64,000 bases of DNA from Lachnoclostridium sp. UBA5890 (lineage in GTDB: Bacteria; Bacillota; Clostridia; Lachnospirales; Lachnospiraceae), in contig DJEU01000032.1 in NCBI GenBank assembly GCA_002431395.1, positions 248,001 to 312,000 on the forward strand. The letters run 5' to 3'. The notes below the pieces were generated by a model. It saw only the letters and a list, made by a program, of their open reading frames with translations, ran no database searches and had not been told where the DNA came from. The position numbers and the translations under genes are program-made. Positions 52,589 to 61,747 of the stretch are shown here, one piece after another; the stretch's first letter is position 1, and the number at the start of each line of letters is the position of its first letter.

Positions 52589-54623
52589 ACTTCTCCTTCG
52601 CCAGCAATTCCATGATCTCATTGCTTCTCATAACAAATTCCGTCATTTCTTCCGGCTCAAGCGGTTTGTGGCTGATCATAGCAAGATCATACAGCTGCTT
52701 GCAGAAGAGATCCGTCTTGTCGCCGTCTTTGTGGCTTTCTACGTACTGAACCAGTGGGTTTGCTACATTGAGGACAAGTGTCTCACCGCCAAAATCGCCC
52801 ATTGCATCCATACCGTTCATCGCATACATCTTCATCATATCCTGCATACGACGGGTTTCTTCGGACATCGTGATCATCGAAGCAATCTTTTCATTTTTCA
52901 TCTTCTCGACACGAACATCCAGGTTCTCTTTCCCAAGCGCTTTCTTGAAGATTTCCGTCAAAGCATCTTTCTTCTCTTTGATTTCCTCTTCACTCATTTC
53001 TTCCACAAAATCTTCCGTTACCTGTGCATCGATACGCTGGAATTTAACATTGTCATCGCCCATTTCCAAAGAAGAGATAAATGGCTGGTCAATGCTGTGC
53101 GTCAATACAAACGCATTTTTATTTTCCTCTCGGAACAGATTGATATACTGGCTCTGCTGTTTTCTGTCTGTAACATAATAAATGACTGTTTTTGGTGGCT
53201 CCTGTGGTTCGGAATCTTTGTCTTCTTCGCCCTTTTCAACCACTTCTGCTTCCGGAGTATCTACTGTCTCCAGATATTCTTTCATCGTCATATATTTGTC
53301 ATCAAGATCTTTAAATAAGATATAATCCTTCATCTTACCTTTGAATTTCTCGTCTTTCAGGCAGCCATATTTGATAAACGGACTGATATCATCCCAGTAT
53401 TTTTCAAAATTCTCACGGTCTGTCTTGCACATACCGGTCAATTTGTCAGCCACTTTCTTCGTAATGTAATCTGCGATCTTAGCCACAAATCCATCATTCT
53501 GCAGCGCACTACGTGACACGTTCAATGGAAGATCCGGACAATCGATAACACCTTTCAGAAGCATCAAAAATTCCGGAATCACCTCTTTAATATTGTCGGC
53601 GATAAACACCTGATTGTTGTACAGTTTGATAATGCCCTCTGCATTTTCGTACTCGAGATTAACTTTCGGGAAGTACAAAATACCCTTTAAATTAAATGGA
53701 TAGTCCATATTCAAGTGGATCCAGAACAATGGCTCTTTGTAATCCTGGAACACTTTACGGTAGAATTCTTTATACTCTTCTTCCGTGCATTCATTTGGAT
53801 GTTTCGTCCAAAGAGGTTTCGTATCGCTGATGGAAACCGGACGTTTCAAAATCTTCGTTTTCTTAACCGGTTCTTTCTTTTCCGTCTCTTCGCCCTCTTT
53901 TTCGTCTTTTGGCTCTTCCACGATCTCTTCGATAACCGTATCTTCTTCGGTTACTTCTTCACTTGGGATCGTCTCATACTGCGGTTCTGCATTTTCATTG
54001 GTAAGGAAAATCTCAACCGGCATAAAAGAACAATATTTATCCAAAACTTCACGAACACGGTATTCATTCGAAAATTCATAGCTGTCTTCATTCAAATGAA
54101 GGATAATTTCGGTTCCGACCGTATCTTTGTCGCTGTCACTCATCTCAAATTCGGTTCCGCATTCTGACTCCCAGTGAATCGCCTGCTCGCCCTCAAGATA
54201 CGAACAAGTATTGATTTCCACGCGGTCAGCTACCATAAAGGCAGAATAAAAACCAAGTCCAAAATGTCCGATGATCTGGTCTTCACTCGATTTATCCTTG
54301 TATTTCTCAAGAAAATCTGTCGCTCCGGAAAATGCGATCTGGTTAATGTACTCTTTTACCTCGTCTTCCGTCATACCAAGTCCATTGTCCACAAAACGGA
54401 TCGTCTTGTCTTCGGCATTGACAAATACTTCCACTTTCTCTTTATAATCATCCGGAAGGGATGTCTCCCCGATCATCTCCAATTTTTTCAATTTTGTGAT
54501 GGCATCGCATCCATTGCTGACAAGTTCACGAATAAAAATGTCGTGATCCGAATACAGCCATTTTTTAATAATCGGAAAAATATTATCAGAATTAATTGCT
54601 AAACTTCCTTGCTCTTTTTTCAT
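52587..54623 (-). CDS. htpG: Molecular chaperone HtpG (Hsp90)
   Basis: 678 residues. GHKL ATPase domain at the N-terminus (RELVSNGCDAITKLK, DNGLGM, GHFGLGFYSAFMVAD), a charged linker (EEPKDEKEGEETEKKEPVKKTK near 235-260, unusual in bacterial HtpG), then middle and C-terminal dimerisation domains. ATP-dependent folding and stress tolerance in the cytosol. AGGAGA lies 10 bases before the ATG. A CIRCE element and a TTGACA/TACAAT promoter stand upstream. Confidence 0.97.
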   Translation of the reverse strand: MKKEQGSLAINSDNIFPIIKKWLYSDHDIFIRELVSNGCDAITKLKKLEMIGETSLPDDYKEKVEVFVNAEDKTIRFVDNGLGMTEDEVKEYINQIAFSGATDFLEKYKDKSSEDQIIGHFGLGFYSAFMVADRVEINTCSYLEGEQAIHWESECGTEFEMSDSDKDTVGTEIILHLNEDSYEFSNEYRVREVLDKYCSFMPVEIFLTNENAEPQYETIPSEEVTEEDTVIEEIVEEPKDEKEGEETEKKEPVKKTKILKRPVSISDTKPLWTKHPNECTEEEYKEFYRKVFQDYKEPLFWIHLNMDYPFNLKGILYFPKVNLEYENAEGIIKLYNNQVFIADNIKEVIPEFLMLLKGVIDCPDLPLNVSRSALQNDGFVAKIADYITKKVADKLTGMCKTDRENFEKYWDDISPFIKYGCLKDEKFKGKMKDYILFKDLDDKYMTMKEYLETVDTPEAEVVEKGEEDKDSEPQEPPKTVIYYVTDRKQQSQYINLFREENKNAFVLTHSIDQPFISSLEMGDDNVKFQRIDAQVTEDFVEEMSEEEIKEKKDALTEIFKKALGKENLDVRVEKMKNEKIASMITMSEETRRMQDMMKMYAMNGMDAMGDFGGETLVLNVANPLVQYVESHKDGDKTDLFCKQLYDLAMISHKPLEPEEMTEFVMRSNEIMELLAKEK

Positions 54624-54687
54624 TTCAAGTCACTCTCCTGTTATAAAATCTTGTAATAACTGAATCGTTACATTTACTATAAAAAGT

Positions 54688-54716
54688 ATTGTAATACAGA
54701 AAAAATCAGATGTCAA
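54688..54716 (-). promoter_or_regulatory. htpG promoter
   Basis: Minus strand TTGACA (54711-54716), 17 bases, TACAAT (54688-54693), 65 bases before htpG. Confidence 0.85.
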
Positions 54717-54723
54717 GGATTTT

Positions 54724-54750
54724 TTAGCACTCATTAAAGTTGAGTGCTAA
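54724..54750. promoter_or_regulatory. CIRCE element (HrcA operator)
   Basis: TTAGCACTC-N9-GAGTGCTAA with both 9-base arms perfect. It lies 8 bases upstream of the htpG -35 and overlaps the last codons of the preceding gene. CIRCE is the binding site of the heat-shock repressor HrcA. Confidence 0.95.
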
Positions 54751-55183
54751 CAATTTCATGCTTTTTCAAAAATGCCTGGCAGTTTTCGTCCCAAAGTGTC
54801 TCTGCATTGCGGTCCAGAGAAAATTCCGCCGGCGTATACGTAGACAGGCATGTCAATGTTCCTGTTTCAAACTGGATCCGCAGTCCGCCGCAATCCCCAT
54901 TTTCGCTATAATAAACAAACTGTATTTTCAAAAAATCCGGTGTCTGTTTGCCTTTGATCAGTTCAAAAACCACAGGGCGCAGTAATTTCCACGGAATATA
55001 TTCCAGTTCTTTATATTTTTCCGCATCTTCCGGCGAAAGCCAGTCATGCGACATCGTTCCTTTTATCGTTATCGGAACAATCGTGCGTATTTCTGCGACA
55101 CTCACACAAAATTTGTCAAATGTTTCCTGAAGAAGCAATTGTGCCATAAACGGCTTTACCTCTTCAATCTGGTACATTTTCAT
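54734..55183 (-). CDS. Conserved hypothetical protein, DUF5721-like
   Basis: 149 residues, soluble and mixed alpha/beta: MYQIEEVKPFMAQLLLQETFDKF at the start, SHDWLSPEDAEKYKEL in the middle, and a Thr-rich C-terminus. Resembles an uncharacterised family seen in Lachnospiraceae; the family number is from memory and unverified. AGAGG lies 9 bases before the ATG. Its last codons carry the htpG CIRCE site. Confidence 0.75.
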   Translation of the reverse strand: MKMYQIEEVKPFMAQLLLQETFDKFCVSVAEIRTIVPITIKGTMSHDWLSPEDAEKYKELEYIPWKLLRPVVFELIKGKQTPDFLKIQFVYYSENGDCGGLRIQFETGTLTCLSTYTPAEFSLDRNAETLWDENCQAFLKKHEIVSTQL

Positions 55184-55271
55184 ACGAATAACCTCTTTTT
55201 TGCATATTTTTTCTCAATTTGCCAATACTAATCGCGTGTCAATAAACACTTCATCAGGAAAGGAGAATACC

Positions 55272-55463
55272 ATGAGAGCAAAGGAATCTACCTATCGTAA
55301 TGTTGCGCAAAACTGCAGTGCTTACTGCGTTAAACACGACTGCAAATGTACAAACAAATCCGGAGACGAGGATGTCTCCTGCACAACCTGCAAGCACTTT
55401 TCCGACCAGGAATACTGCAAGCTGGATCTGTTTGACCCGATCGTTGCAGAGCACAACTTTTAA
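55272..55463 (+). CDS. 63-residue cysteine-rich protein
   Basis: Small soluble protein with eight cysteines in CSAYC, CKC, CTTC and single positions, perhaps binding zinc or a cluster. AAAGGAG lies 6 bases before the ATG at 55272. It converges on the GH13-like gene with a 4-base overlap. Not recognised by name; similar small cysteine proteins are common in this bacterial family. Confidence 0.7.
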   Translation: MRAKESTYRNVAQNCSAYCVKHDCKCTNKSGDEDVSCTTCKHFSDQEYCKLDLFDPIVAEHNF

Positions 55464-57307
55464 GCCTTTTTAGGCTTAGCTTGATGCTTGTCCTGTCTCT
55501 GACTCTTGGCAGCGGCAGGGCAGGTGTCTATACATTCAAATACGGCGATACTTCTTGGCGCCATTTTATATTTCTTCTGTACGGTCTTTCCTTCTTCCTC
55601 CGTGCATTCTGTATCAAAGATACATTTCCACTCTTTGTCCTTTTCCACAACAGGGAAGAAAAATGTGTGGCTTTCCCAATGCAGATTAAACATCATATAA
55701 ACGGAATTTCCTTCATAATACGTACCATAAAACAAAATTCCAAGGTCTCTGCTGTAATAAGAAAAATCTGCTTCCCACGGTTCGATTCCATGCGCCGAAA
55801 CTGCCGGAGCGCCCACTCCTTTCGTATCCATTCCTGTCAGCACATCCTGGCGATGATACAAAATGTGGTTTTTGCGGAAAGCAATCAGTTTCTGTACAAA
55901 CTGAAACAGCTCCTGATTCTTTTCTAATAAATTCCAATTCAGCCATGTTGTGGCATTGTCCTGACAGTACGCATTGTTGTTTCCACGCTGCGTCTGTCCA
56001 AATTCATCGCCGGCCAGGATCATCGGAGACGGCAGGCCAAGCAGAAGCATCACAAGTGCATTTTTTGTCTGTTTTTTACGCATCTGGAGAACCGTTTTTT
56101 TCCGGCTGGCCCCTTCTTGTCCACAGTTCCAGCTGTAGTTATACTGGGTTCCGTCCTGATTCTTTTCGCCATTTGCCTCATTGTGCTTTACATCATAAGA
56201 AACAAGATCGCGAAGTGTGAATCCATTTTTCTGCGTGATATAATGCACTCTGCCGCATATCGTATCGTCTTTGCAAAATGCCTCATAAAATCCAGCCACT
56301 TGTCCCTCATCACTTTTCAGGTACCGTCTGGCGATCGTCTGATATTCTTCATTGAACACCGCAAACGTTTTCTTGCCTGCCACTTTTTCCGGTGCCGAAA
56401 ATCCTGCTCCCAAAATTTTTGTCTGACGCAAAATCGGGTCGTCATGCAGCCATGTCTCGGAAACCACCGCTGTATTGAGCAAAAATCCGTCCACATGATA
56501 CTCGGTCACATAATAGCGCAGACAGCGGATCATAAACTGGGGAGAACATTTATCAAAATGCATATCTAAAACTACATTCATGCCCTTTTTATGCATTTTC
56601 TTTATCATCTCTTTGCACTCATTCACCGCATTATCGGGATTGGCAGCATAAGAAGCTTTCGGTGCAAAATAACAGGCATCCCCCGAATATCCCCAATAAT
56701 TTATCTTTCCATTTTGTTTTTCCATTCTTTCATTGAAATCATACAATGGCAGAAAGATTACTGTGTTAATTCCTAATTTTTCCAGATAGCCAAGCTTTTC
56801 ACTAAATCCGGAAAACGTTCCCGGTGCTTTTACCCCGGAACTGTTATGTTTTGTAAATCCTCGCAGATGGCATTGATACAAGATCATATCTTCAAATGCG
56901 ATCGACTTTCTACGTTCTCCGGACCAGTCAAACTCCGAAAAATCAAATTTACCACGCACTTTTCCCTTATGTCCAAAACGGTTTCTCCCTCCGGTCGCCT
57001 TCATATACGGATCCTGAAAAATCTGCTTTTCCGCTTCAAATACATATTCACAGTCCTGCAAAAAATCAACAATCCCTTCGCCGCAGAGACGCACACCAAA
57101 CAAATCCGGAGCTCCTGCTTCGGTTCTCGGAAACATTTTAATCTTCTTCAAAAGTTTTTGATCCCTATATAACAAAAGCCGGCACTCTTTGTGCTCTTTG
57201 CCAAAGAAAAGCACCTCTACACTCGTCTTATCTTCGGAAACCGTAACTCCCTCTGTCAGCCCTTTCGCCGGTTTTATCTCAAACTGCTCTATCGCATTCT
57301 GTCTCAT
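55460..57307 (-). CDS. GH13 debranching-enzyme-like protein lacking catalytic residues
   Basis: 615 residues. N-terminal CBM48-type beta domain (about 20-110) and a GH13 barrel close to isoamylase/GlgX (LGYLEKLGINTVIFLPLYDF, YWGYSGDACYFAPKASYA, GFTLRDLVSYDVKHNEANGE, LLLGLPSPMILAGDEFGQTQRGNNNAYCQDNA). The catalytic sites differ: region I reads NVVLDMH for DVVYNH, region II GFLLN278 for GFRFD, region III FNEE without the usual pattern, region IV QKN361GF for AHDGF. All three acids look changed, so hydrolysis is unlikely. A glycogen-binding or regulatory role is inferred. Confidence 0.88.
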   Translation of the reverse strand: MRQNAIEQFEIKPAKGLTEGVTVSEDKTSVEVLFFGKEHKECRLLLYRDQKLLKKIKMFPRTEAGAPDLFGVRLCGEGIVDFLQDCEYVFEAEKQIFQDPYMKATGGRNRFGHKGKVRGKFDFSEFDWSGERRKSIAFEDMILYQCHLRGFTKHNSSGVKAPGTFSGFSEKLGYLEKLGINTVIFLPLYDFNERMEKQNGKINYWGYSGDACYFAPKASYAANPDNAVNECKEMIKKMHKKGMNVVLDMHFDKCSPQFMIRCLRYYVTEYHVDGFLLNTAVVSETWLHDDPILRQTKILGAGFSAPEKVAGKKTFAVFNEEYQTIARRYLKSDEGQVAGFYEAFCKDDTICGRVHYITQKNGFTLRDLVSYDVKHNEANGEKNQDGTQYNYSWNCGQEGASRKKTVLQMRKKQTKNALVMLLLGLPSPMILAGDEFGQTQRGNNNAYCQDNATTWLNWNLLEKNQELFQFVQKLIAFRKNHILYHRQDVLTGMDTKGVGAPAVSAHGIEPWEADFSYYSRDLGILFYGTYYEGNSVYMMFNLHWESHTFFFPVVEKDKEWKCIFDTECTEEEGKTVQKKYKMAPRSIAVFECIDTCPAAAKSQRQDKHQAKPKKA

Positions 57308-57388
57308 TCATCAAGCCATCCTTTACCATGTAATACTTCTATTATACATAACTATTATGAATCTAACAATATTATTTTTCAAAAACAC

Positions 57389-57416
57389 TTGCAAAATCCC
57401 CATTTTTTAGTACAAT
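57389..57416 (+). promoter_or_regulatory. ABC-F gene promoter
   Basis: TTGCAA (57389-57394), 16 bases, TACAAT (57411-57416), 35 bases before the start codon. Confidence 0.6.
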
Positions 57417-57451
57417 AGGTAATTAGATAACGATTTAAAATGGAGGAAATT

Positions 57452-59062
57452 ATGATTCAGGCAAATAATGTTACATTGCGCTTTGGAAAAAAAGCGCTCT
57501 TTGAAGAAGTAAATATAAAATTTACCGAAGGAAACTGCTATGGTATCATCGGTGCCAACGGTGCCGGAAAATCGACCTTTTTGAAGATTCTTTCCGGAGA
57601 ATTGGAACCGACACAGGGCGATATCAGCATCACCCCGGGACAGCGTCTTTCCGTACTGGAACAGGATCACTTCAAATACGATGACTACATTGTCCTTGAC
57701 ACTGTCATCATGGGAAACCAGCGTCTTTATGACATCATGAAAGAAAAAGATGCCATTTACGCTAAAGAAGATTTTACCGAGGAAGACGGAATCCGTGCCA
57801 GCGAGCTGGAAGGCGAATTTGCTACCATGAACGGATGGGAAGCTGAGTCCGACGCCGCTACTCTTTTAAACGGATTAAATATTGATACCGAACTTCACTA
57901 CAAAAAAATGAGCGAACTTTCCGGAAGTGAAAAGGTCAAAGTGCTTTTGGCACGTGCTCTGTTCGGTAACCCGGACATTCTTCTGCTCGACGAGCCGACT
58001 AACCACTTGGATCTCGATGCGATCCGCTGGCTCGAAGAATTTTTGATCAATTTCGAAAATACGATCATTGTCGTTTCGCATGACCGTTACTTCTTAAATA
58101 AAGTATGTACACATACCGTTGACATCGACTACGCAAAAATGCAGCTTTACGCCGGAAACTACGACTTTTGGTATGAATCCAGCCAGTTGATGATCAAACA
58201 GATGAAAGAAGCCAACAAAAAGAAGGAAGAAAAAATCAAGGAATTGCAGGACTTTATCCAGCGATTCAGCGCCAATGCTTCCAAATCCAAGCAGGCAACT
58301 TCCAGGAAACGTGCATTGGAAAAAATCGAGCTTGATACGCTCCGTCCTTCCAGCCGTAAATATCCATACGTTGACTTCAAACCAAACCGTGAGATTGGAA
58401 ACGAAGTACTGACTGTAACAAACCTTTCCAAGACAATCGACGGTGAAAAAGTTCTTGACAATGTTTCCTTTACCGTCGGACATGACGACAAGATTGCTTT
58501 TGTCGGTTCGTATGGCATCGCTGCGACAACATTGTTCCAGATCCTTGCCGGAGAAATGGAACCAGACGAAGGAGATTACAAATGGGGAATCACCACAAGT
58601 CAGGCATATTTTCCGAAAGACAATACCAAAGACTTTGACAGCACCGACACGATCGTAGACTGGCTGATGCCTTATTCCCCAGAAAAAGATGCGACATATG
58701 TACGAGGCTTCCTTGGCCGTATGCTCTTTTCCGGAGACGACGGTCTGAAAAAAGTAAATGTACTTTCCGGAGGAGAAAAAGTCCGTGTCATGCTTTCAAA
58801 AATGATGATGCTGGGCGCAAACTCCCTTATTCTGGATGAACCGACAAACCACCTTGATATGGAGTCTATCACCTCCGTCAACAATGGTTTGATCAAATTC
58901 CCTGGTGTCGTTTTATTCACTTCCCAGGATCACCAGTTTATTCAAACCATTGCCAATCGCATCATTGAACTTACGCCAAATGGCATGATTGACAAAGTAA
59001 CTACTTACGACGAATATCTTGACAGCGATGAAATGGCTCGCAAACGTCAGGCTTTGAGTTAA
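57452..59062 (+). CDS. ABC-F family ATPase, YbiT/YkpA-like
   Basis: 536 residues. Two ABC domains without membrane segments: Walker A GANGAGKST, signature LSGSEKVKVLLA, Walker B ILLLDEPTNHLDL; then a charged linker and second domain with Walker A-like VGSYGIAATT (degenerate, lacking GKS/T), signature LSGGEKVRVMLS and SLILDEPTNHLDM. ABC-F proteins act on the ribosome. The ATG at 57452 lies 5 bases after GGAGG. The altered second P-loop is noteworthy but occurs in some YkpA-like members. Confidence 0.92.
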   Translation: MIQANNVTLRFGKKALFEEVNIKFTEGNCYGIIGANGAGKSTFLKILSGELEPTQGDISITPGQRLSVLEQDHFKYDDYIVLDTVIMGNQRLYDIMKEKDAIYAKEDFTEEDGIRASELEGEFATMNGWEAESDAATLLNGLNIDTELHYKKMSELSGSEKVKVLLARALFGNPDILLLDEPTNHLDLDAIRWLEEFLINFENTIIVVSHDRYFLNKVCTHTVDIDYAKMQLYAGNYDFWYESSQLMIKQMKEANKKKEEKIKELQDFIQRFSANASKSKQATSRKRALEKIELDTLRPSSRKYPYVDFKPNREIGNEVLTVTNLSKTIDGEKVLDNVSFTVGHDDKIAFVGSYGIAATTLFQILAGEMEPDEGDYKWGITTSQAYFPKDNTKDFDSTDTIVDWLMPYSPEKDATYVRGFLGRMLFSGDDGLKKVNVLSGGEKVRVMLSKMMMLGANSLILDEPTNHLDMESITSVNNGLIKFPGVVLFTSQDHQFIQTIANRIIELTPNGMIDKVTTYDEYLDSDEMARKRQALS

Positions 59063-59074
59063 TTTTTGAAATAT

Positions 59075-59103
59075 TTGACAAAACATCCGTTATCCCCTAT
59101 AAT
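59075..59103 (+). promoter_or_regulatory. Promoter of CNNM-type gene
   Basis: TTGACA (59075-59080), 17 bases, TATAAT (59098-59103). ACATCC...GGATGT arms overlap the -10. Confidence 0.85.
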
Positions 59104-59141
59104 GGGATGTAATACTTTTTTATGAAATGGAGTGATTTTTT

Positions 59142-60443
59142 TTGGGGCCCAGTGACGCGAAAAATATAATTATTCTTATTGTGTTGCTACTACTATCCGC
59201 ATTCTTTTCTTCTGCGGAAACCTCGCTGACCACTGTCAGCAAATTGAAAATGCGTGCTTTGGCAGAAGACAAGAACAAGGCAGCAAAACGTGTATTGAAA
59301 CTGATCGAGAAACCTTCTAAGATGTTAAGTACGGTTTTGATCTGCAACAACATCGTAAACCTGTCTGCTTCTTCGATCTCGACTTCCTATGCCTTTTCGG
59401 TATGTACACGTCTTGGTCTGGAAGACAACATGAGTCTTGGTGCCGGTATCGCAACAGGAGTTTTAACCTTATTGATTTTAATTTTTGGTGAGATCACACC
59501 CAAAAACATGGCTACGTTAAAAGCCGAAAAGATGGCTCTGTCCTATAGTGGCGTGATTTTGTTTTTGACAAATCTCCTCACACCGATCATTTTCCTGTTA
59601 GACCGGGTAACGCGTTTTATCCTGTTTATTTTACGAATTGATCCGGATGGAAAAGCATCACAGATTACGGAAGACGAACTTCGTACATTTGTTGATGTCA
59701 GCCACGAAGAAGGTATTCTGGAAAGCGAAGAACGCCAAATGATTACAAACATTGTAGATTTTGGTGATTCCATTGCCAAAGATGTCATGATTTCTCGTCT
59801 TGACATCTGTATGGTAGAAGTAAATACTTCTTACGATGACCTTCTTTCGGAATTTACAGAACATAAATTTGCTCGTATGCCGGTTTACGACGACACGATT
59901 GACAATATCGTAGGTATTATCAATCTGAAGGATTTTGTCTTCTATAACGGTGACAAAGAAAAGTTCAACCTTCGTGACTTGATCCGCGAAGCTCATATCA
60001 CTTATGAATACAAAAACGTATCCGAGCTTTTCATGGAAATGCGCCGCGATTCGATTCCTATGACTATTGTTTTGGATGAATATGGTGCACTTTCCGGTCT
60101 GATCACGATGGAAGATCTTCTCGAAGAAATCGTCGGCGAGATTCGCGACGAATACGACGAGGATGAAGAAGACGAGATCCAGCAGGTAACCGACAATGAA
60201 TATATTGTTCTTGGATCCACCAGTTTGGATGACATTGAAGAACGAATCGGCCTTCCGCTGGAAGCCGAAGAATATGATTCGATCTCCGGTCATGTCATCA
60301 ATCTTCTGGAACACTTTCCAAATCCCGGCGAACATGCCGAGGATGATTATGCGGTTTATACCGTATTGGAAAGCGAAAAAAATCGTATTGACAAAATTCA
60401 TCTCCTTGTAAAACCTCAGCCAGATGAGGATGACAAGGATTAA
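59142..60443 (+). CDS. CNNM/CorC (HlyC) family membrane protein
   Basis: 433 residues. N-terminal CNNM/DUF21 domain with four hydrophobic helices (FSSAETSLTTVSKLKMRALAE motif included), paired CBS domains (about 200-330: DVMISRLDICMVE..., MTIVLDEYGALSGLITMEDLLEEIVGEI) and a CorC_HlyC domain. Related proteins move Mg2+ or Co2+. The start is TTG at 59142, about 9 bases after GGAG; no ATG alternative fits. Confidence 0.92.
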   Translation: MGPSDAKNIIILIVLLLLSAFFSSAETSLTTVSKLKMRALAEDKNKAAKRVLKLIEKPSKMLSTVLICNNIVNLSASSISTSYAFSVCTRLGLEDNMSLGAGIATGVLTLLILIFGEITPKNMATLKAEKMALSYSGVILFLTNLLTPIIFLLDRVTRFILFILRIDPDGKASQITEDELRTFVDVSHEEGILESEERQMITNIVDFGDSIAKDVMISRLDICMVEVNTSYDDLLSEFTEHKFARMPVYDDTIDNIVGIINLKDFVFYNGDKEKFNLRDLIREAHITYEYKNVSELFMEMRRDSIPMTIVLDEYGALSGLITMEDLLEEIVGEIRDEYDEDEEDEIQQVTDNEYIVLGSTSLDDIEERIGLPLEAEEYDSISGHVINLLEHFPNPGEHAEDDYAVYTVLESEKNRIDKIHLLVKPQPDEDDKD

Positions 60444-60793
60444 AACGTTTCAAAAGGCTGTCTTCGGGCAGCCTTTGCTGCGTTTTCTGTCATTTCTTTT
60501 TCCCAGCTCTCATACACTTCTTGTTTGATTCCATCCCCTCCTTTCACAACCGCCACTTGAATCGGCATGGATGCGATTTCCACCTTGATTACCTTCGCAA
60601 CCCCTTTTCTGTGTTTCCTCCCTTTTGGCGTTTTTTTCAATCTGCCTTTCTTTGGCTTAATTTTTACACTTCCCTTTGTCCTTTTCTCTATTTTGGTATC
60701 GCCATTCAACATCCCTTTTCCTGCTGCCCCCTGACAAATATTTGCCGGAATCAGACAGACAAGCAGCAATCCTGCCGCCAATCGATATCTCAA
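60440..60793 (-). CDS. Small basic secreted protein
   Basis: 117 residues. Signal peptide (RLAAGLLLVCLIPANICQG), then a Lys/Gly/Arg-rich tract (KIKPKKGRLKKTPKGRKHRKG) and a C-terminal beta/helical part ending RRQPFETF. The TTG at 60793 lies 9 bases after AAGGAG. It overlaps the end of the MinD-like gene, so the two are co-transcribed. Not recognised. Confidence 0.7.
   Translation of the reverse strand: MRYRLAAGLLLVCLIPANICQGAAGKGMLNGDTKIEKRTKGSVKIKPKKGRLKKTPKGRKHRKGVAKVIKVEIASMPIQVAVVKGGDGIKQEVYESWEKEMTENAAKAARRQPFETF
60453..60480 (+). terminator. Terminator after CNNM-type gene
   Basis: AAAGGCTG-TCTTCGGG-CAGCCTTT with a UUCG-like loop, inside the last codons of the convergent gene. Confidence 0.7.
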
Positions 60794-60812
60794 ATCGCAA
60801 CACTCCTTCTTA

Positions 60813-61628
60813 TTATCCAAATGCGGTCTGTTGCATCGCCTGATGTAACAACGCTGTCGTCTCCTTTGCCGCCTGCATAAACGGATAATTCACATTATCC
60901 TCTGTGCACTTTTCATTTCTCAGCAAAAAGGGAACTACATTTCCTTTTGTCAATGCATCTGCAAAACGCGGGTTATGCGGTATCGTCCCAATCCTGCTTC
61001 CAGGCAGATTGTAACTTTGCGCAATGGTGCTCTTCGTAATGACAGATTCCTCACAATAATTTCCTATTACATAAAAAGCCTTTTTCTGAATATCCGAGAA
61101 ATTTCGGAAGAAATGAGACAATAACTGAAAGTTCTGACACAGATTAACGACCACCAGATCTGCTTCCTGCAAAATCTTTCTGGAACTCTCCAGATTGTTG
61201 GAAGATACGTCAACTATGACATTTCCAAGATAATGTTCCAATAAATCCAAAACACTTGCTGTCTGCCGGCTCAGTCGATACTCCAGCAGATCCTGATTTA
61301 AACCTCCCGTTGGTAAGTATAACACTCTTTGATCATAGACCGATAAGCACGTTCGATAAATCATATCTGCGGTTACCATCTCCTGCTCTATGTCACAAAA
61401 TGATAAAATTCTCCCCAGTCCATTTTCTACAAAATAGGATTGTTTTTCATGTAATACATCGTAGGAATTCTGATTAAGAAATGTACTGCCAAGATTATTC
61501 ATGCTTGCATGATTCTCAAACAATACCATCCTTGACGGCTCACTCATAGCCGATAAGATACTGATACAGGAAAGATTCCCTGTAACACCTGATTTACCCG
61601 GCGAATTGCTCCAAAAAGCAATTTTCAC
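60813..61628 (-). CDS. TadZ/MinD-like P-loop protein with degenerate Walker A
   Basis: 271 residues of the ParA/MinD/CpaE type. The N-terminus KIAFWSNSPGKSGVTGNLSCIS replaces KGGVGKTT, so ATP hydrolysis is doubtful. VIVDVSSN resembles the Walker B strand and ADLVVVNLCQN the next strand. TadZ proteins localise Flp/Tad pilus machinery, but no other tad gene is in view; only a small basic secreted protein follows. Upstream is a terminator, so it starts a new unit. Confidence 0.7.
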   Translation of the reverse strand: MKIAFWSNSPGKSGVTGNLSCISILSAMSEPSRMVLFENHASMNNLGSTFLNQNSYDVLHEKQSYFVENGLGRILSFCDIEQEMVTADMIYRTCLSVYDQRVLYLPTGGLNQDLLEYRLSRQTASVLDLLEHYLGNVIVDVSSNNLESSRKILQEADLVVVNLCQNFQLLSHFFRNFSDIQKKAFYVIGNYCEESVITKSTIAQSYNLPGSRIGTIPHNPRFADALTKGNVVPFLLRNEKCTEDNVNYPFMQAAKETTALLHQAMQQTAFG

Positions 61629-61691
61629 CTTCCTTTGACCTCCTTAAAATTTTTTTGGTGGAATAAACACATGATACCACGCAAAATAAAA

Positions 61692-61735
61692 AAAGTAAAT
61701 TGTCAATGCTTCACAAAAAACAATCTACTTTTTTT
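61692..61735 (-). terminator. Hairpin between 61.96-kb gene and TadZ-like gene
   Basis: AAAGTAAATTG and CAATCTACTTT arms around about 18 bases, with A- and T-runs on both sides. Confidence 0.7.
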
Positions 61736-61747
61736 ATATGTTATTAC

